Shown: positions 36,298-51,100 of the stretch, in pieces
Numbering within the stretch: position 1 is the first letter of the stretch
Layout of the letters: each line of letters opens with the position of its first letter
From: Verrucomicrobiaceae bacterium
GTDB lineage: Bacteria; Verrucomicrobiota; Verrucomicrobiia; Verrucomicrobiales; Verrucomicrobiaceae
Direction: 5' to 3'
Length of the DNA: 64,000 nt
NCBI GenBank assembly: GCA_027486585.1
Contig: JAIXOU010000068.1
Location: 1 to 64,000 of the forward strand
Translations under genes and position numbers: made by a program
Notes under the pieces: generated by a model
Databases searched by the model: none
Told to the model about the DNA's origin: nothing
Seen by the model: the letters and a program-made list of their open reading frames with translations, nothing else

Positions 36298-37311
36298 ATG
36301 ACAACTCTAACCGCCAGTGCTAACACGCCAGTTTTCCCTTTCGACTTGTTGCGTGGCGACCTCGAAGTCGTGGACAAGGCAATTCGGGATCAGGCCCGCC
36401 ATTTTGATCCTGCGGTAGAAGGTTATGTGGCCTATGTTTGCCAGGCCTCGGGCAAACGCATTCGCCCCGCCTTAGCTCTGATGGCAGGTGGTGCCACGGG
36501 CGGGAAAACAGAGCATCACACGCGCCTTTCAGTCATTCTGGAAATGATCCATATCGCCTCCCTCGTGCATGATGATATTATGGACGGTGCCGGCACTCGA
36601 CGTGGTATCCCGACGGCTGCGGCAAAGTGGGGTAGTGCGCTTAGTGTGCTCCTGGGAGATGCGCTCTTTGCTTATGCGCTTGAGCTTTCGACTGAGTTTG
36701 ATGATTCGGTCGTCTGCCGCAGTATTGCCAAAGCTTCCCGTGATGTGTGCAGTGGAGAGATCTTCCAGACACAGCGCCGCTTTGATTTGAACCTGTCTGT
36801 GGCGGATTACCTGCGCATGATTGAGATGAAGACTGCTGCGCTTTTTGGTGTGGCAGCAGGCATGGGGGCTCGACTCAATAAAGTGCCGGAGCATGTCGAA
36901 GCAGCACTGCACAGCTACGGCATGAAGCTGGGAACCGTCTATCAGATCTATGATGACTGCTTGGATCTCGTCGGAGATGAGGCCAAAGTCGGAAAAACTC
37001 TGCGCACCGACCTGGTGAAAGGAAAACTCACACTGCCAATCTTATATCTCCTCATGGAGGCAACAGACTCGCAGAAGCAAAAGCTTAATAAAATGCTGCT
37101 GCAAGGCGAGCCTATGGACACGACCATCCTAGCAAGCATTGCTGATTATGAGGGGGCCATTGAAAAGGCCGTCAACTTTGCCCAGTCCATGCTCAAAGAA
37201 GCCGTGGAAGAACTGATTTGTCTGGATGACACGCCCTACAAAAAGGGTTTTGAAGATGTAGCGAGTTACGTCCACGGCCTCCTCGACAATTGCCGAGCGC
37301 TTTCTCGTTAA
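36298..37311 (+). CDS. Polyprenyl diphosphate synthase
   Basis: 337 residues from the ATG at 36298; the frame is open further upstream, overlapping the ThiF gene, but that part is not family-like. The first Asp-rich motif is HDDIMD (D92, D93, D96) and the second YDDCLDLVGD near 217. GKRIRPAL and the KGKLTLPILYLL region also fit. It makes long-chain isoprenoid diphosphates for quinone or lipid-carrier synthesis. Chain length cannot be told from sequence alone. Confidence 0.92.
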   Translation: MTTLTASANTPVFPFDLLRGDLEVVDKAIRDQARHFDPAVEGYVAYVCQASGKRIRPALALMAGGATGGKTEHHTRLSVILEMIHIASLVHDDIMDGAGTRRGIPTAAAKWGSALSVLLGDALFAYALELSTEFDDSVVCRSIAKASRDVCSGEIFQTQRRFDLNLSVADYLRMIEMKTAALFGVAAGMGARLNKVPEHVEAALHSYGMKLGTVYQIYDDCLDLVGDEAKVGKTLRTDLVKGKLTLPILYLLMEATDSQKQKLNKMLLQGEPMDTTILASIADYEGAIEKAVNFAQSMLKEAVEELICLDDTPYKKGFEDVASYVHGLLDNCRALSR

Positions 37312-37325
37312 TCCTAGATCTTGGG

Positions 37326-38513
37326 TTACTGGGCGTCAGGCCGCTGCCCAATTTTGACGTTCAGTTGAGCTAGTTGGCCATTGCGTAACAGGGTGAGTTT
37401 AATGATCGTGCCAGGAGTGAAAGCGCGGATTTGGTCGAGCAACTGCCGTGGGGAGGTTAAGTTTTCATCATTCAGTGCCGTGATCACATCTCCAGGCTGC
37501 AGGCCACCAGCTGTGCCTGGGGACTGGGGATCGAGTTCGGTGATAAAGGCACCGATGAGTGACGTGCCGAGCCCCGAATCAATGGCCACGACTTCGGGAC
37601 TAAGAACCAGTCCAAGATAACCCATGCCAGCCGCTGCTGTGGCTGATTTGCCGGCTTTGTTTTGGGCTAAAATGGCGTCGATCACCGATTTGGCATCGTT
37701 TGCTGGCACGGCTAGTCCCACGCCTTGCCAAGCACGCACGTTTTCATCGCCGCGATAGATGGCTACGTTAATGCCGATCATCTCACCACGAATATTGACG
37801 AGAGGTCCACCTGAGTTGCCTGGATTGATGACCGTGTCAGTTTGCAGATAGTCCAGCTGGCTATCACTGAGGTGGCGGTCACGAGCGCTAATGATGCCCT
37901 GCGTTACTGTGCCACTAAGGCCAAAGGGATTACCCACGGCAAAGACAATCTGACCTACTTTTGCAGCGTCACTGTTGGCAAAGGCCAAGGCAGGGAAGTC
38001 TTTCTTGGCACCTTCGATCTTTAGTAGCGCGATGTCGCGTTCACGACTGGCTCCCAGAATGCGGGCAGGGAATTGTTTGTTATCATTGGTGGTCACAAGG
38101 ACTTCATTGACATCGGCAATGACGTGGTAATTGGTGATGATGTGGCCTTCCTTTGAAATGATGGCTCCTGAGCCTAGGCCAGGGATGACCTGAGCACGGC
38201 CGCTGACCAGCCCAAAGAAAGGATGCCAAGCTGTCTGCCCTCTACGTAGCGTCTTTGTGTTCACACTGACCACGCTCGGCAGCACAGCAGCGGAGAGCTT
38301 GGAGAACTCATCATTCATGGCACTCAGAAACTTCACATCTTCCAGGTCCAACTTGGGTGTGCTAGCTGCTGAGAATTTCTCCTCATTGGGTGACTCAGCG
38401 CGGAGGAAATTAAGCAGGCCATAGCCTTCTTTATTTTGTCGCCAAAAGGCAAAGGCAAGCGTCGCAAGAATAAAGACCGATAGGGCAAAAGTGAGGCGGC
38501 GTAATGTTTCCAT
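37326..38513 (-). CDS. HtrA/DegP-type serine protease with PDZ domain
   Basis: 395 residues from the ATG at 38513, starting with a membrane anchor (LTFALSVFILATLAFAFW). The catalytic triad is H130 (TNYHVIAD), D160 (ERDIALLK) and S234 (NPGNSGGPL). One PDZ domain is at about 300-390 (GTAGGLQPGDVITALND). It likely acts in envelope protein quality control. It converges with the polyprenyl synthase, 14 bp apart. Confidence 0.93.
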   Translation of the reverse strand: METLRRLTFALSVFILATLAFAFWRQNKEGYGLLNFLRAESPNEEKFSAASTPKLDLEDVKFLSAMNDEFSKLSAAVLPSVVSVNTKTLRRGQTAWHPFFGLVSGRAQVIPGLGSGAIISKEGHIITNYHVIADVNEVLVTTNDNKQFPARILGASRERDIALLKIEGAKKDFPALAFANSDAAKVGQIVFAVGNPFGLSGTVTQGIISARDRHLSDSQLDYLQTDTVINPGNSGGPLVNIRGEMIGINVAIYRGDENVRAWQGVGLAVPANDAKSVIDAILAQNKAGKSATAAAGMGYLGLVLSPEVVAIDSGLGTSLIGAFITELDPQSPGTAGGLQPGDVITALNDENLTSPRQLLDQIRAFTPGTIIKLTLLRNGQLAQLNVKIGQRPDAQ

Positions 38514-38830
38514 AGGATTGCAGTGAATAGAAGCGAAAGTCTGGGATCTATACGATGACCACGCTAGAGCGGTTAGCAAGAGGCGGCACTAGGATGCCTA
38601 AAATCGAGCAAGTTTGGCAGATTAAGCTCAGTCACACAAAACCTGACTTTTGGCTCAGAATACATGGGGGCAAATCAAGCCAGGGACGACGATTTTACAT
38701 CGCTTGCAGGATTCACGCAGAGGGCAGGATGATTGTTTCTTATCGATTCCTTGGCCTTCCAGCTTTTGCCATGAACTTTTGGGTCGGACGAATCTGCAAA
38801 AGGTGATGGTGCTCGTTCTGCCTTGTGGCT
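38514..38830. other. Intergenic region, no gene seen
   Basis: 317 bp between the HtrA gene and the small lipoprotein gene. The open frames here have no plausible protein features. The HtrA promoter should lie in the left part. No repeat or RNA structure was recognised. Confidence 0.5.
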
Positions 38831-39211
38831 TTAGTTGAGCTCGTATTTAACTTGGGAAAAATGGATGCAAAGAGGCACCCAATCAGAGGTGATTTTAGTT
38901 AAAGGAAAAGTTTTCTTCAAGTTCAGTTGGTCGCTGGGAATTTTATATCCTTTGTTGCGGACTGAAAGGTAGTCGAATCCACCGAAGCTACCCATGTAAT
39001 AGTGATTTAAATTCTTTTCGTCTTCAGGATGTTGAACAAGTTCACTTTCGACAAACTCGTATCGATCCACTTCCCGAGCCGTTGTTGGTACAACTAAAGC
39101 AGTAGGTTCGATTTCTGTGCGAACCGCTTTCGTTGTGGATGGTTTCTCAGATTTGCATCCAAAAGAAATGATGCAAAGGATCAAGGCAATGTTGAAGTTG
39201 GAGAGTTTCAT
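38831..39211 (-). CDS. Small putative lipoprotein, unknown function
   Basis: 126 residues. The N-terminus MKLSNFNIALILCIISFGCK looks like a lipoprotein signal with Cys19 as the lipid site. About 105 polar residues follow with no known motif (YYMGSFGGFDYLSVRNKGYK). AGCTGTTAGGCC stands just upstream, the same 12-mer as before the small gene at 4954. AT content looks higher than in neighbours, hinting at transfer. Confidence 0.6.
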   Translation of the reverse strand: MKLSNFNIALILCIISFGCKSEKPSTTKAVRTEIEPTALVVPTTAREVDRYEFVESELVQHPEDEKNLNHYYMGSFGGFDYLSVRNKGYKIPSDQLNLKKTFPLTKITSDWVPLCIHFSQVKYELN

Positions 39212-39267
39212 GATTCGGCCTAACAGCTTCTTATGTTATACGCAGAGGCAGTGGTCTAATGCGTTGG

Positions 39268-41484
39268 CTACTTTTTAGGCGGAGTGATGTTTTGGATGTA
39301 ATACTCCCTCAAAGCGCTGCCTTCGAGAAGCTGCAGCTGATTTGTGGTCGGCACCGAGGCATAAAGCAGAAACTCGGCTAGCCAGCCATTGAACTGTTCG
39401 TTTGGAGGGACTGGACCTTTACTGGGGTCTTGCGCCTTACCGATGGTGATCCAGCTCAGTGGCGCGCTAGGCGCTTTCAGTTCAGTCCCGCCAATGAATG
39501 TTTTTCCAGCGGCATCCTTGGCTCTTAGTTCTGCCTTACCACTGGCATTGTCCCAGGTGACAACGACTGTGATTGGCAGGCTGGCATTGACGTCACGGCT
39601 CGTGATTTTAGCTTCAGAGGTTCCATTGCAAAGCTGCACGGAGAGGTTTTTCTCAGTGCTCACACGCAAGGTCACGCAAAGGTTCCCCTCTGCACTGGCA
39701 CTGGCGACTCGGCAGGGTAGAGCTTTTTCATCGGCCTGAAAGACGAGGGCCATCGTTAATCCTTTGGGACTTTGCGTGGCGTTTTTTCCGAAGGGGAGCC
39801 TACCGATGTCTCCAGAATTGGAAATATTCAAACATGTTGGTTTGTCGTTGCGCGTGTGGAAGTCCAGCGCGGTACGTCCAGCTTTGACCTGTGGGGTCGT
39901 ATCCCATAAGACTCGCTTGGGAGAGTAATCCGTCGAGCTATTCAGAGCGCGCAGGAAATTGTCATCACCACGGGGCGCTAGATCGTGCCATTCAGTGACC
40001 AGATCATTCACATTGGCATGACCGCCATCTTTTTTGCGAACCCCCACGCTGCTGATTAAATGCAGGCAAAGATCAGCATCCTGCGGCGGGTAGATGCGGT
40101 CATTGGGTAGCTGATACGCCACTTTTTTAGCGGGGGTTGAGCTGACTGATGCGTTGGTGCTTGGTGCAGAACTTTTGTTGGCTTCAGATTTCGGAGATCC
40201 GCTTGAGAAAAGGAACCCAGCGATCACGGCCAGAAGCACCACACCACCTCCGATCATGCCATAGAGCTTCATCTGCGGCGTGAGTTCAAATCCTTTGGCT
40301 GGCACCAGTGGGGCTTTTTTAGCAGCAGGATGTGCCTGACGTCTACCCTGAGGCTGGCGAGGGGCTGCGGCTTTGGGGGCACTCAGCGGCTTGGTTTGTG
40401 TGCCCTGATTCGGCATGGGCACGGCTAATGGGATCACCTCAGCAGCGGGCTGAGCCTGCACTAGAGGCTGGCTTTGCTGCGGCTGATAAACAGGCACATG
40501 TCCCGTCTGGTAAGCCGGCACGGGCCCTGTTTGATAATACATCGGGTGCACCGGCACGCTGCTCGTCGTCACATTGCCTGGATAACCGGGCTGCGGAAAA
40601 ATCACAGGCATTGGCGCATAGTTCATCGGCATCCAGGGCATCATGGCCGGTGCAGATGACATCTTTTCCCAGGAGCGGAATTCCTCGATCGCCTGTTGGG
40701 CATTGGCAGGTCGATCCTCAGGCTTATTGGCCATGAGGCGCAGCACCCAAGCTCCCAGCCATTGCGGCACATGCGGGGCGATGACGTGCAGCGGGATGAT
40801 GTCGTGATTGATGTGGGCATCGATCACCTTATCCACTGTCTCACCATCAAAAGCCTTGCGGCCCGACAGCGCTTCATAAAACACGCAGCCCAGGGAATAG
40901 AGATCCGTCTTTTCATCCACCGGCTTCCGCGTGAGCTGCTCCGGGGCCATGTAAAAAATAGAGCCCATCACGGTGCCTGATTGATCTTCGGTCTGCTTAC
41001 GGGCTCTCATGCCTGAGCGCGCTAGACCAAAGTCGATGATCTTCGACTGCATTCTCCCCCCTGGCAGGCGCTCGACCTTGATGTTTTCTGGCTTGATGTC
41101 TCGGTGCAGAATGTGGCGTTGATGCGCGGCCAGTAGGGCTTCGAGGGTTTGGGAGGCTAGCTCTTTAAAGTCATCGTAGTGAAGAGGCCCCCGGGCTACC
41201 ACGTCGGCTAAATCTTCGCCTTCCAGCAGCTCCATCACCATGAATAGGCCGATATGGTCACTCGCAACGTCAAAGATAGTTACGACATTTGGATTCCGCA
41301 TCGCGGCCAGTGCATCGGCCTCTCGGCGGAGATCGGCAGCCAGCTTATTATCCGTGTCCAGTTCAGCCGCGGCAATCAGTCGTTTAATGGCCACCCAACG
41401 CTTCAAATCATTGTCATATGCGCGATACACCGCTCCCACGCCGCCTGCGCCGAGTTGCTCATAAACTTTGTATCGTTCTGCCAT
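39268..41484 (-). CDS. Transmembrane Ser/Thr protein kinase with LamG-like ectodomain
   Basis: 738 residues. The kinase domain (about 5-265) has a Gly loop LGAGGVGAVY, VAIKRL, the catalytic HRDIKPENIKVE and DFGLAR. A Pro/Gln/Tyr-rich linker (about 280-395) leads to a single membrane helix (LYGMIGGGVVLLAVIAGFLF). The outside part (about 450-735) resembles a concanavalin/LamG-like sandwich (ALDFHTRNDKP, LTMALVFQADE, FNGWLAEFLLYA). It probably senses an extracellular, perhaps carbohydrate, ligand and phosphorylates cytoplasmic targets. No phosphatase gene is adjacent. Confidence 0.88.
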   Translation of the reverse strand: MAERYKVYEQLGAGGVGAVYRAYDNDLKRWVAIKRLIAAAELDTDNKLAADLRREADALAAMRNPNVVTIFDVASDHIGLFMVMELLEGEDLADVVARGPLHYDDFKELASQTLEALLAAHQRHILHRDIKPENIKVERLPGGRMQSKIIDFGLARSGMRARKQTEDQSGTVMGSIFYMAPEQLTRKPVDEKTDLYSLGCVFYEALSGRKAFDGETVDKVIDAHINHDIIPLHVIAPHVPQWLGAWVLRLMANKPEDRPANAQQAIEEFRSWEKMSSAPAMMPWMPMNYAPMPVIFPQPGYPGNVTTSSVPVHPMYYQTGPVPAYQTGHVPVYQPQQSQPLVQAQPAAEVIPLAVPMPNQGTQTKPLSAPKAAAPRQPQGRRQAHPAAKKAPLVPAKGFELTPQMKLYGMIGGGVVLLAVIAGFLFSSGSPKSEANKSSAPSTNASVSSTPAKKVAYQLPNDRIYPPQDADLCLHLISSVGVRKKDGGHANVNDLVTEWHDLAPRGDDNFLRALNSSTDYSPKRVLWDTTPQVKAGRTALDFHTRNDKPTCLNISNSGDIGRLPFGKNATQSPKGLTMALVFQADEKALPCRVASASAEGNLCVTLRVSTEKNLSVQLCNGTSEAKITSRDVNASLPITVVVTWDNASGKAELRAKDAAGKTFIGGTELKAPSAPLSWITIGKAQDPSKGPVPPNEQFNGWLAEFLLYASVPTTNQLQLLEGSALREYYIQNITPPKK

Positions 41485-41727
41485 AGTGATTCTCTGGTGA
41501 ATTATGAACTAGGTGAAACGGAATGCACCCACTTTGGCAAGGAGGATATGAATAAAATGATCTTAGAGCTAACCAGACCTATGCATAAAACTCTACTGCG
41601 ACTTGCTGCTAGCCCTCATTTGAGGCGAATAGGTTAGGCTAAACACCATTCGTTAAGTTTCCGGTTCTCAACCTTGGTGTTGGGTATCTCCGTCGGTTAT
41701 CAATGAGTCAATCAAGCGAAAGAGAAC

Positions 41728-41751
41728 GGGCCAGATCTGGTGATCTGGCCC
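41728..41751 (-). terminator. Stem-loop downstream of GAPDH gene
   Basis: GGGCCAGATC and GATCTGGCCC form a perfect 10-bp stem with a TGGT loop, about 30 bp beyond the gap stop codon. A moderately T-rich tail (GTTCTCTTTCG) follows on the minus strand. It is a likely terminator for gap. The remaining sequence between 41485 and 41780 has a 29-codon ORF after AAGGAGG (41548-41637), which I do not call. Confidence 0.65.
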
Positions 41752-41780
41752 GTCGAGAAGCTTGGTCTATCTGAAAAGAA

Positions 41781-46649
<4,869 letters not shown>

Positions 46650-46660
46650 TTACTTGTAAC

Positions 46661-47131
46661 TTACTGAAATACAGGGGAAATCAGAAACAAGCGGCTTTCA
46701 CGACCACGCAAAGCTGCCTTGTATTGATTGATGCTAGCGACCTTAGCAGCCTTGACGGAGAAATAAGAAGAGGACTGTTGTTTGCTTGAGCCAGTGACTT
46801 GTTGATCCAAGGCACGAAGACCACAAACAAAACCCACAAGAACAGCAGAGGTCAGGATACTGCTCAAAAACAATGTGAAGTAAGTGCTAATTTCACTCAG
46901 TAGCGAGGGCAATGTGTGAGTGAGTTGAGACACGAAGCTTAGCAACATCGACTCCTGACCTGTACTGCGTGCCGAGGCGAGATCCAGCATGAAAAGGCAG
47001 CCTCCACAAATGACCACTAAAGCTGTGATTAAGAAGGCATAATCGAAGCTGCCGAGCGCAGACTTTGAACTGCTGCGGCGGGAATAGTTTGGTTGAGACA
47101 AATATGAAACAGAGGAAAGTGAAAGGCTCAT
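46661..47131 (-). CDS. Membrane protein of unknown function
   Basis: 156 residues from the ATG at 47131. Two hydrophobic helices (about 31-50, AFLITALVVICGGCLFMLDL, and about 84-108, STYFTLFLSSILTSAVLVGF) are linked by a polar loop, and the tail is Ser/Lys-rich. No family was recognised. It converges with the permease fusion, 11 bp apart. Confidence 0.5.
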   Translation of the reverse strand: MSLSLSSVSYLSQPNYSRRSSSKSALGSFDYAFLITALVVICGGCLFMLDLASARSTGQESMLLSFVSQLTHTLPSLLSEISTYFTLFLSSILTSAVLVGFVCGLRALDQQVTGSSKQQSSSYFSVKAAKVASINQYKAALRGRESRLFLISPVFQ

Positions 47132-47352
47132 GGTAATTATAAAGAATGCAATCTGCGAAGATAAATGCAAATTGATAATCAATAAAACTGAACATTTTCT
47201 TAAGAGTGGTCGCCTGAACAGTTGTTTTCATCAGGGCCGAAAAAAGATCCATGTCTTTGAAACAAGCAATGCTTCTTTCCAAGAGGAGCACTCTATGACA
47301 TTCCCAATTTTGCCTGACTTAACTCATCAGATTTCAGGCTAGAAGTCTGTTG

Positions 47353-48126
47353 TCATTTAGTGGCACGACGTGCCAGGAATTCTTCAGCCAGTGCGGTGTA
47401 GGCAGCAGCACCTTTTCCATTTGGCTCATACTCGATGATGGATTTTCCAAAGCTTGGCGCTTCGCCTAAACGAACGGTTCTTGGGATAATCGAATTGTAG
47501 ATGACTTCAGCAAAGTAGTTCTTCACATCTCCGACCACCTGTTGAGACAGATTGGCGCGTGAGTCGTACATGGTCATGACGATGCCTTCGAGCAGTAAAT
47601 TTGGATTGGCTCCGCAATCTCTGATTTGCTGGACGACTCCGACGATTTTGGAGAGTCCTTCAAGGCCGAAATACTCGCATTGCAAAGGCACGAGCAGTTC
47701 GTCAGCCGCAGCAAGAGCGGAAGTCATGAGGACTCCAAGGGAAGGGGGGCAATCCAGCAGGATGTAATCGAAATGGCCGGACTGGCGTAGCGGATTGAGC
47801 ACTTCCCGAAGGCGGGCGAGGTGATTGCCGTTTTGAGCCAATTCAATTTCACAACCAGCCAGCTCCTGGTGAGAGCGGATGATCGAAAGGTTTGGGAGTC
47901 GCGTGCTACGAATGGCTGTGTGTGGGTCGGTGCCGAGCACAAGTGCTGGGTAAAGGCTGCCGCCATCCTCCTGCGCAAGCCCCAGCCCGCTTGTGGCATT
48001 TGCCTGGGGATCGAGGTCGATGAGTAAGACACGTACGCCACGCTGAGCGAGGCATGCGGCCAGATTGATTGCGGTCGTGGTTTTACCCACTCCACCTTTT
48101 TGATTCGTGATTGCGACGATCCTCAT
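47353..48126 (-). CDS. ParA/Soj family ATPase
   Basis: 257 residues with the deviant Walker A KGGVGKTT (10-17), LLIDLDPQANATSGLG (Walker A' region) and YILLDCPPSLG (Walker B). It is close to chromosomal ParA/Soj, which position origins or large complexes by ATP-driven DNA binding. No parB gene is next to it in the window, so the partner must be elsewhere. It diverges from the SNF2 gene. Confidence 0.9.
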   Translation of the reverse strand: MRIVAITNQKGGVGKTTTAINLAACLAQRGVRVLLIDLDPQANATSGLGLAQEDGGSLYPALVLGTDPHTAIRSTRLPNLSIIRSHQELAGCEIELAQNGNHLARLREVLNPLRQSGHFDYILLDCPPSLGVLMTSALAAADELLVPLQCEYFGLEGLSKIVGVVQQIRDCGANPNLLLEGIVMTMYDSRANLSQQVVGDVKNYFAEVIYNSIIPRTVRLGEAPSFGKSIIEYEPNGKGAAAYTALAEEFLARRATK

Positions 48127-48165
48127 AAGTAACCTTGACGCTAGACTTTGAATGGGAACGATGCG

Positions 48166-51100
48166 ATGCGCCAGAAAGAAATGGAAATTACAGAGAAATG
48201 GCTTGGAGAAATCGGTGGTTGGCAGGTCATGAAAGCGGCCCGCGGCCTCGTGGATGCTGGATTGGTGTCTTTAAACTCCTCGGATGGTGATAAAATTCGA
48301 GGTCTAGCAGGTCATGGTAAAATGAAATTTGCCTGCGGTTTGGCTATTCGCTCGGCTCGGGATGTGGACAATTTGTGTACATGTCCTACCTCACGTCGCG
48401 GCATGATCTGTGAGCATTCCATCGCTGTCGCACTGATTTTATTGAAGCCGCAGAGTGCTAAAGCGCCCGTGCAGGCAGCGGCAAGCGCATCTGCTCCCGG
48501 CGCAGGGATGCCTTTAAAAGCAAAGCGAGTTCCCAAAAAGCTGTCTGGGCAATACACGGCTTATTTGCCTGAAGCTCTCACCTCGGGCGTTTTGCGAGAG
48601 CCAGTCGGCGTGTATGTGAAGTTCAATTCTGGCGGAGAGGGGGAGGAGTCTCTTCTTGCTGCCTGGCTGGCTGAAAAGGGTGTCATTGGACAAAGCGCGC
48701 CCCTGTCCTTGAATGCCAATCTCTTCTCGGAGTTTCTCGAAAGCGCGGCAGATCACCCGCGACTCGTTGCCGGAAAACCTTCCGGTGGCGGTTCTGAGGT
48801 GTCGATCTCTGCTGAGGCTGTGCGCTTGCCATTGCGGGTCGAATCCTCGGGAAATTCTGACCATGTTCTGCTCAGTCTGGATGCGGCAGGGCAGGGCCCG
48901 TTGATCAAAAGTCAGCCTTCAGCTTGGTGGGCTTGTCGAGAAACGGTAACGCTCTTTAAGTTGCCGCCCCTTTCCAAAGATCTCGCCCAATTAGTCGCGG
49001 AATTGCCCTGCCGTCGTCCGCTTCGCTGGTTCATTGCTAACAGGGAAAGTGTTACAGACGCGTTTCAGGTAGAGCTTGAGGGGGAAGGGCTGACTAACTT
49101 CCATGTTGCTCCAGTAGCCTGTGAATTTGAACTGACGCTCAACGGGTCTCTTCAGTCGCTCGATGTGACCGTTGCAGCGCTCCATCAGGGACGTCGTTGG
49201 CCGATCTCGGAAAAGCCGGATATTGAGTCGATCAATCAAATCTACCCCATTCAGGATCAATCGTCCAAAGGCGTTTACTATACCCAGAATGCAGACGCTG
49301 AATTCCGCCTTTTTGCCTTCCTCAAGGGGCTTGGGTTCAGGCTTTCCACGGGAATTGATCCTGTTACCAAAGTAACTCCCTATCGACTCGCCGGCGCAGA
49401 GGCTGTGATGGGCTTTTTTGCCTCTGAATTGCCGCGTTTGAAGAAGCTTTTTAAGGTCGTCGAAAGCGAGCGCTGGCTTGCGGCGACGAAGGGCATCTCT
49501 CGCATCCAACCACAGATCCGACAGCGTCCTGCGGATGCCGGCAGCGCGGGTTCCGGTTCTGATTGGCTGGCCATGGAGTTTGGTTATGAGGCGTCGGACG
49601 GGTTCAGACTGCCGCGTGCTGAAGTGTTGCGGCTGGTGCGCTCGGGCCAGAGATCTGTGCAGGGGAAAAATGGTAAAAAATACCTTCTGGACCTGCAAAG
49701 TGTGGAGGAATTCGAGGACACGCTTCGCGACGTGCCGCTGCAGCTCACGCCGGACGGTGCGCGCATCAGTGCCCTGCATTCCAGCTATTTCCAAGGAGGC
49801 AACTTCGACGAGCAGGCAGGCCTACCCGACGAGGGCTCGGTGCTTTCACAATTGGGGGATCTCGGTGCCCGCCTGCGCCCCTACCAGCTACTGGGAGTGC
49901 GCTGGATGGATTCTTTGGTTCAGGCAGGGCGGGGTGGGGTCTTGGGGGACGAGATGGGTCTTGGCAAAACGGTGCAAAGCATCGCCCTGGTCATGATGCT
50001 GATCGCACGTCGTGCTCCCGAAGATCGGAATCCCGTGCTGATTGTTTGCCCGAAGTCGCTGACGGGAAACTGGCGTGCCGAGTTTGAGCGCTTTGCACCG
50101 CATTTAAAGGTGATCATTTCTCAGGGCAGCAATCGTGCGGCGGTACTGAAGTCTGTGGAGACTCAAGACGTCATCATCACCACTTATCAATTGGTCTTAA
50201 GAGATCTTGAGGTGCTGAAAAAACGGTCCTGGGCGCTGCTATTATTGGATGAGGCCAGTTACATCCGTAACCCTGATACTGACGCCTCCAAGGCTATTCG
50301 ATCCCTCTCCTGCGATGCTCGTCTTGCCCTGACAGGTACCCCGGTCGAGAACTCGACTCGGGATCTTTGGGCCATCTACCAGTTTGCCTTACCAGGTTAT
50401 CTGGGCAGCCGCGACAACTTCAAAGAACGCTTTGAGCAACCGATTCAGGGCGGTATGGACACACCGGCTGGGATTTCTGCCAGCGAGCGTTTGAAGAAGC
50501 TGCTGCGGCCTTATTTCCTGCGCCGAACCAAGCGTGAGGTGCTCAAAGATCTGCCGGATAAAATCGAGCAAGTCCTCTGGTGTGATCCTTCGCCAGCGCA
50601 GGCAGAGGTTTATCGGCGCTTGCTGGAAGAGGGCCGTGAGGAGATCAAATCCGCACGAAAGCGCTCTGGTCAAGGCGGAGCTAAGATGACCATGTTCACC
50701 GTCCTGCTGCGCCTGCGTCAGGCCTGCTGTGACTTGCGGCTGACAGGTCTGCAAAAAGACACGCTGGCTGGCCTGGAGCCAGATGACCTCTCCGGCAAAT
50801 GGCCCATGCTGCTTGAGCGACTGGATGCCATCTTGGAAGGGGGCGGCAAAGTACTGATCTTTAGCCAGTTCGTCCAATTTCTAAAACTGGTTCGTGCTGC
50901 GCTGGATGCGCGTGAGGTCAGTTATGCCTATCTTGATGGCAGCAGCCAAGATCGTGAGGCTCAGGTGAAGTCCTTCCAGACAGAGAAGGAGCGGCGAGTC
51001 TTCCTCATCAGCCTGAAGGCTGGCGGTTATGGCTTGAATCTCACCGCGGCTGATCACGTCATTCTACTCGATCCCTGGTGGAATCCGGCGGTGGAATCTC

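Noticed and set aside
38555-38806. 83-codon + strand frame between htrA-like and lipoprotein genes
   Set aside because: No hydrophobic, domain or codon-use features support it, and it overlaps the expected promoter of the HtrA gene.
41548-41637. 29-codon ORF after a good AAGGAGG sequence
   Set aside because: There is no downstream gene on that strand for it to lead and no protein features; too little support.
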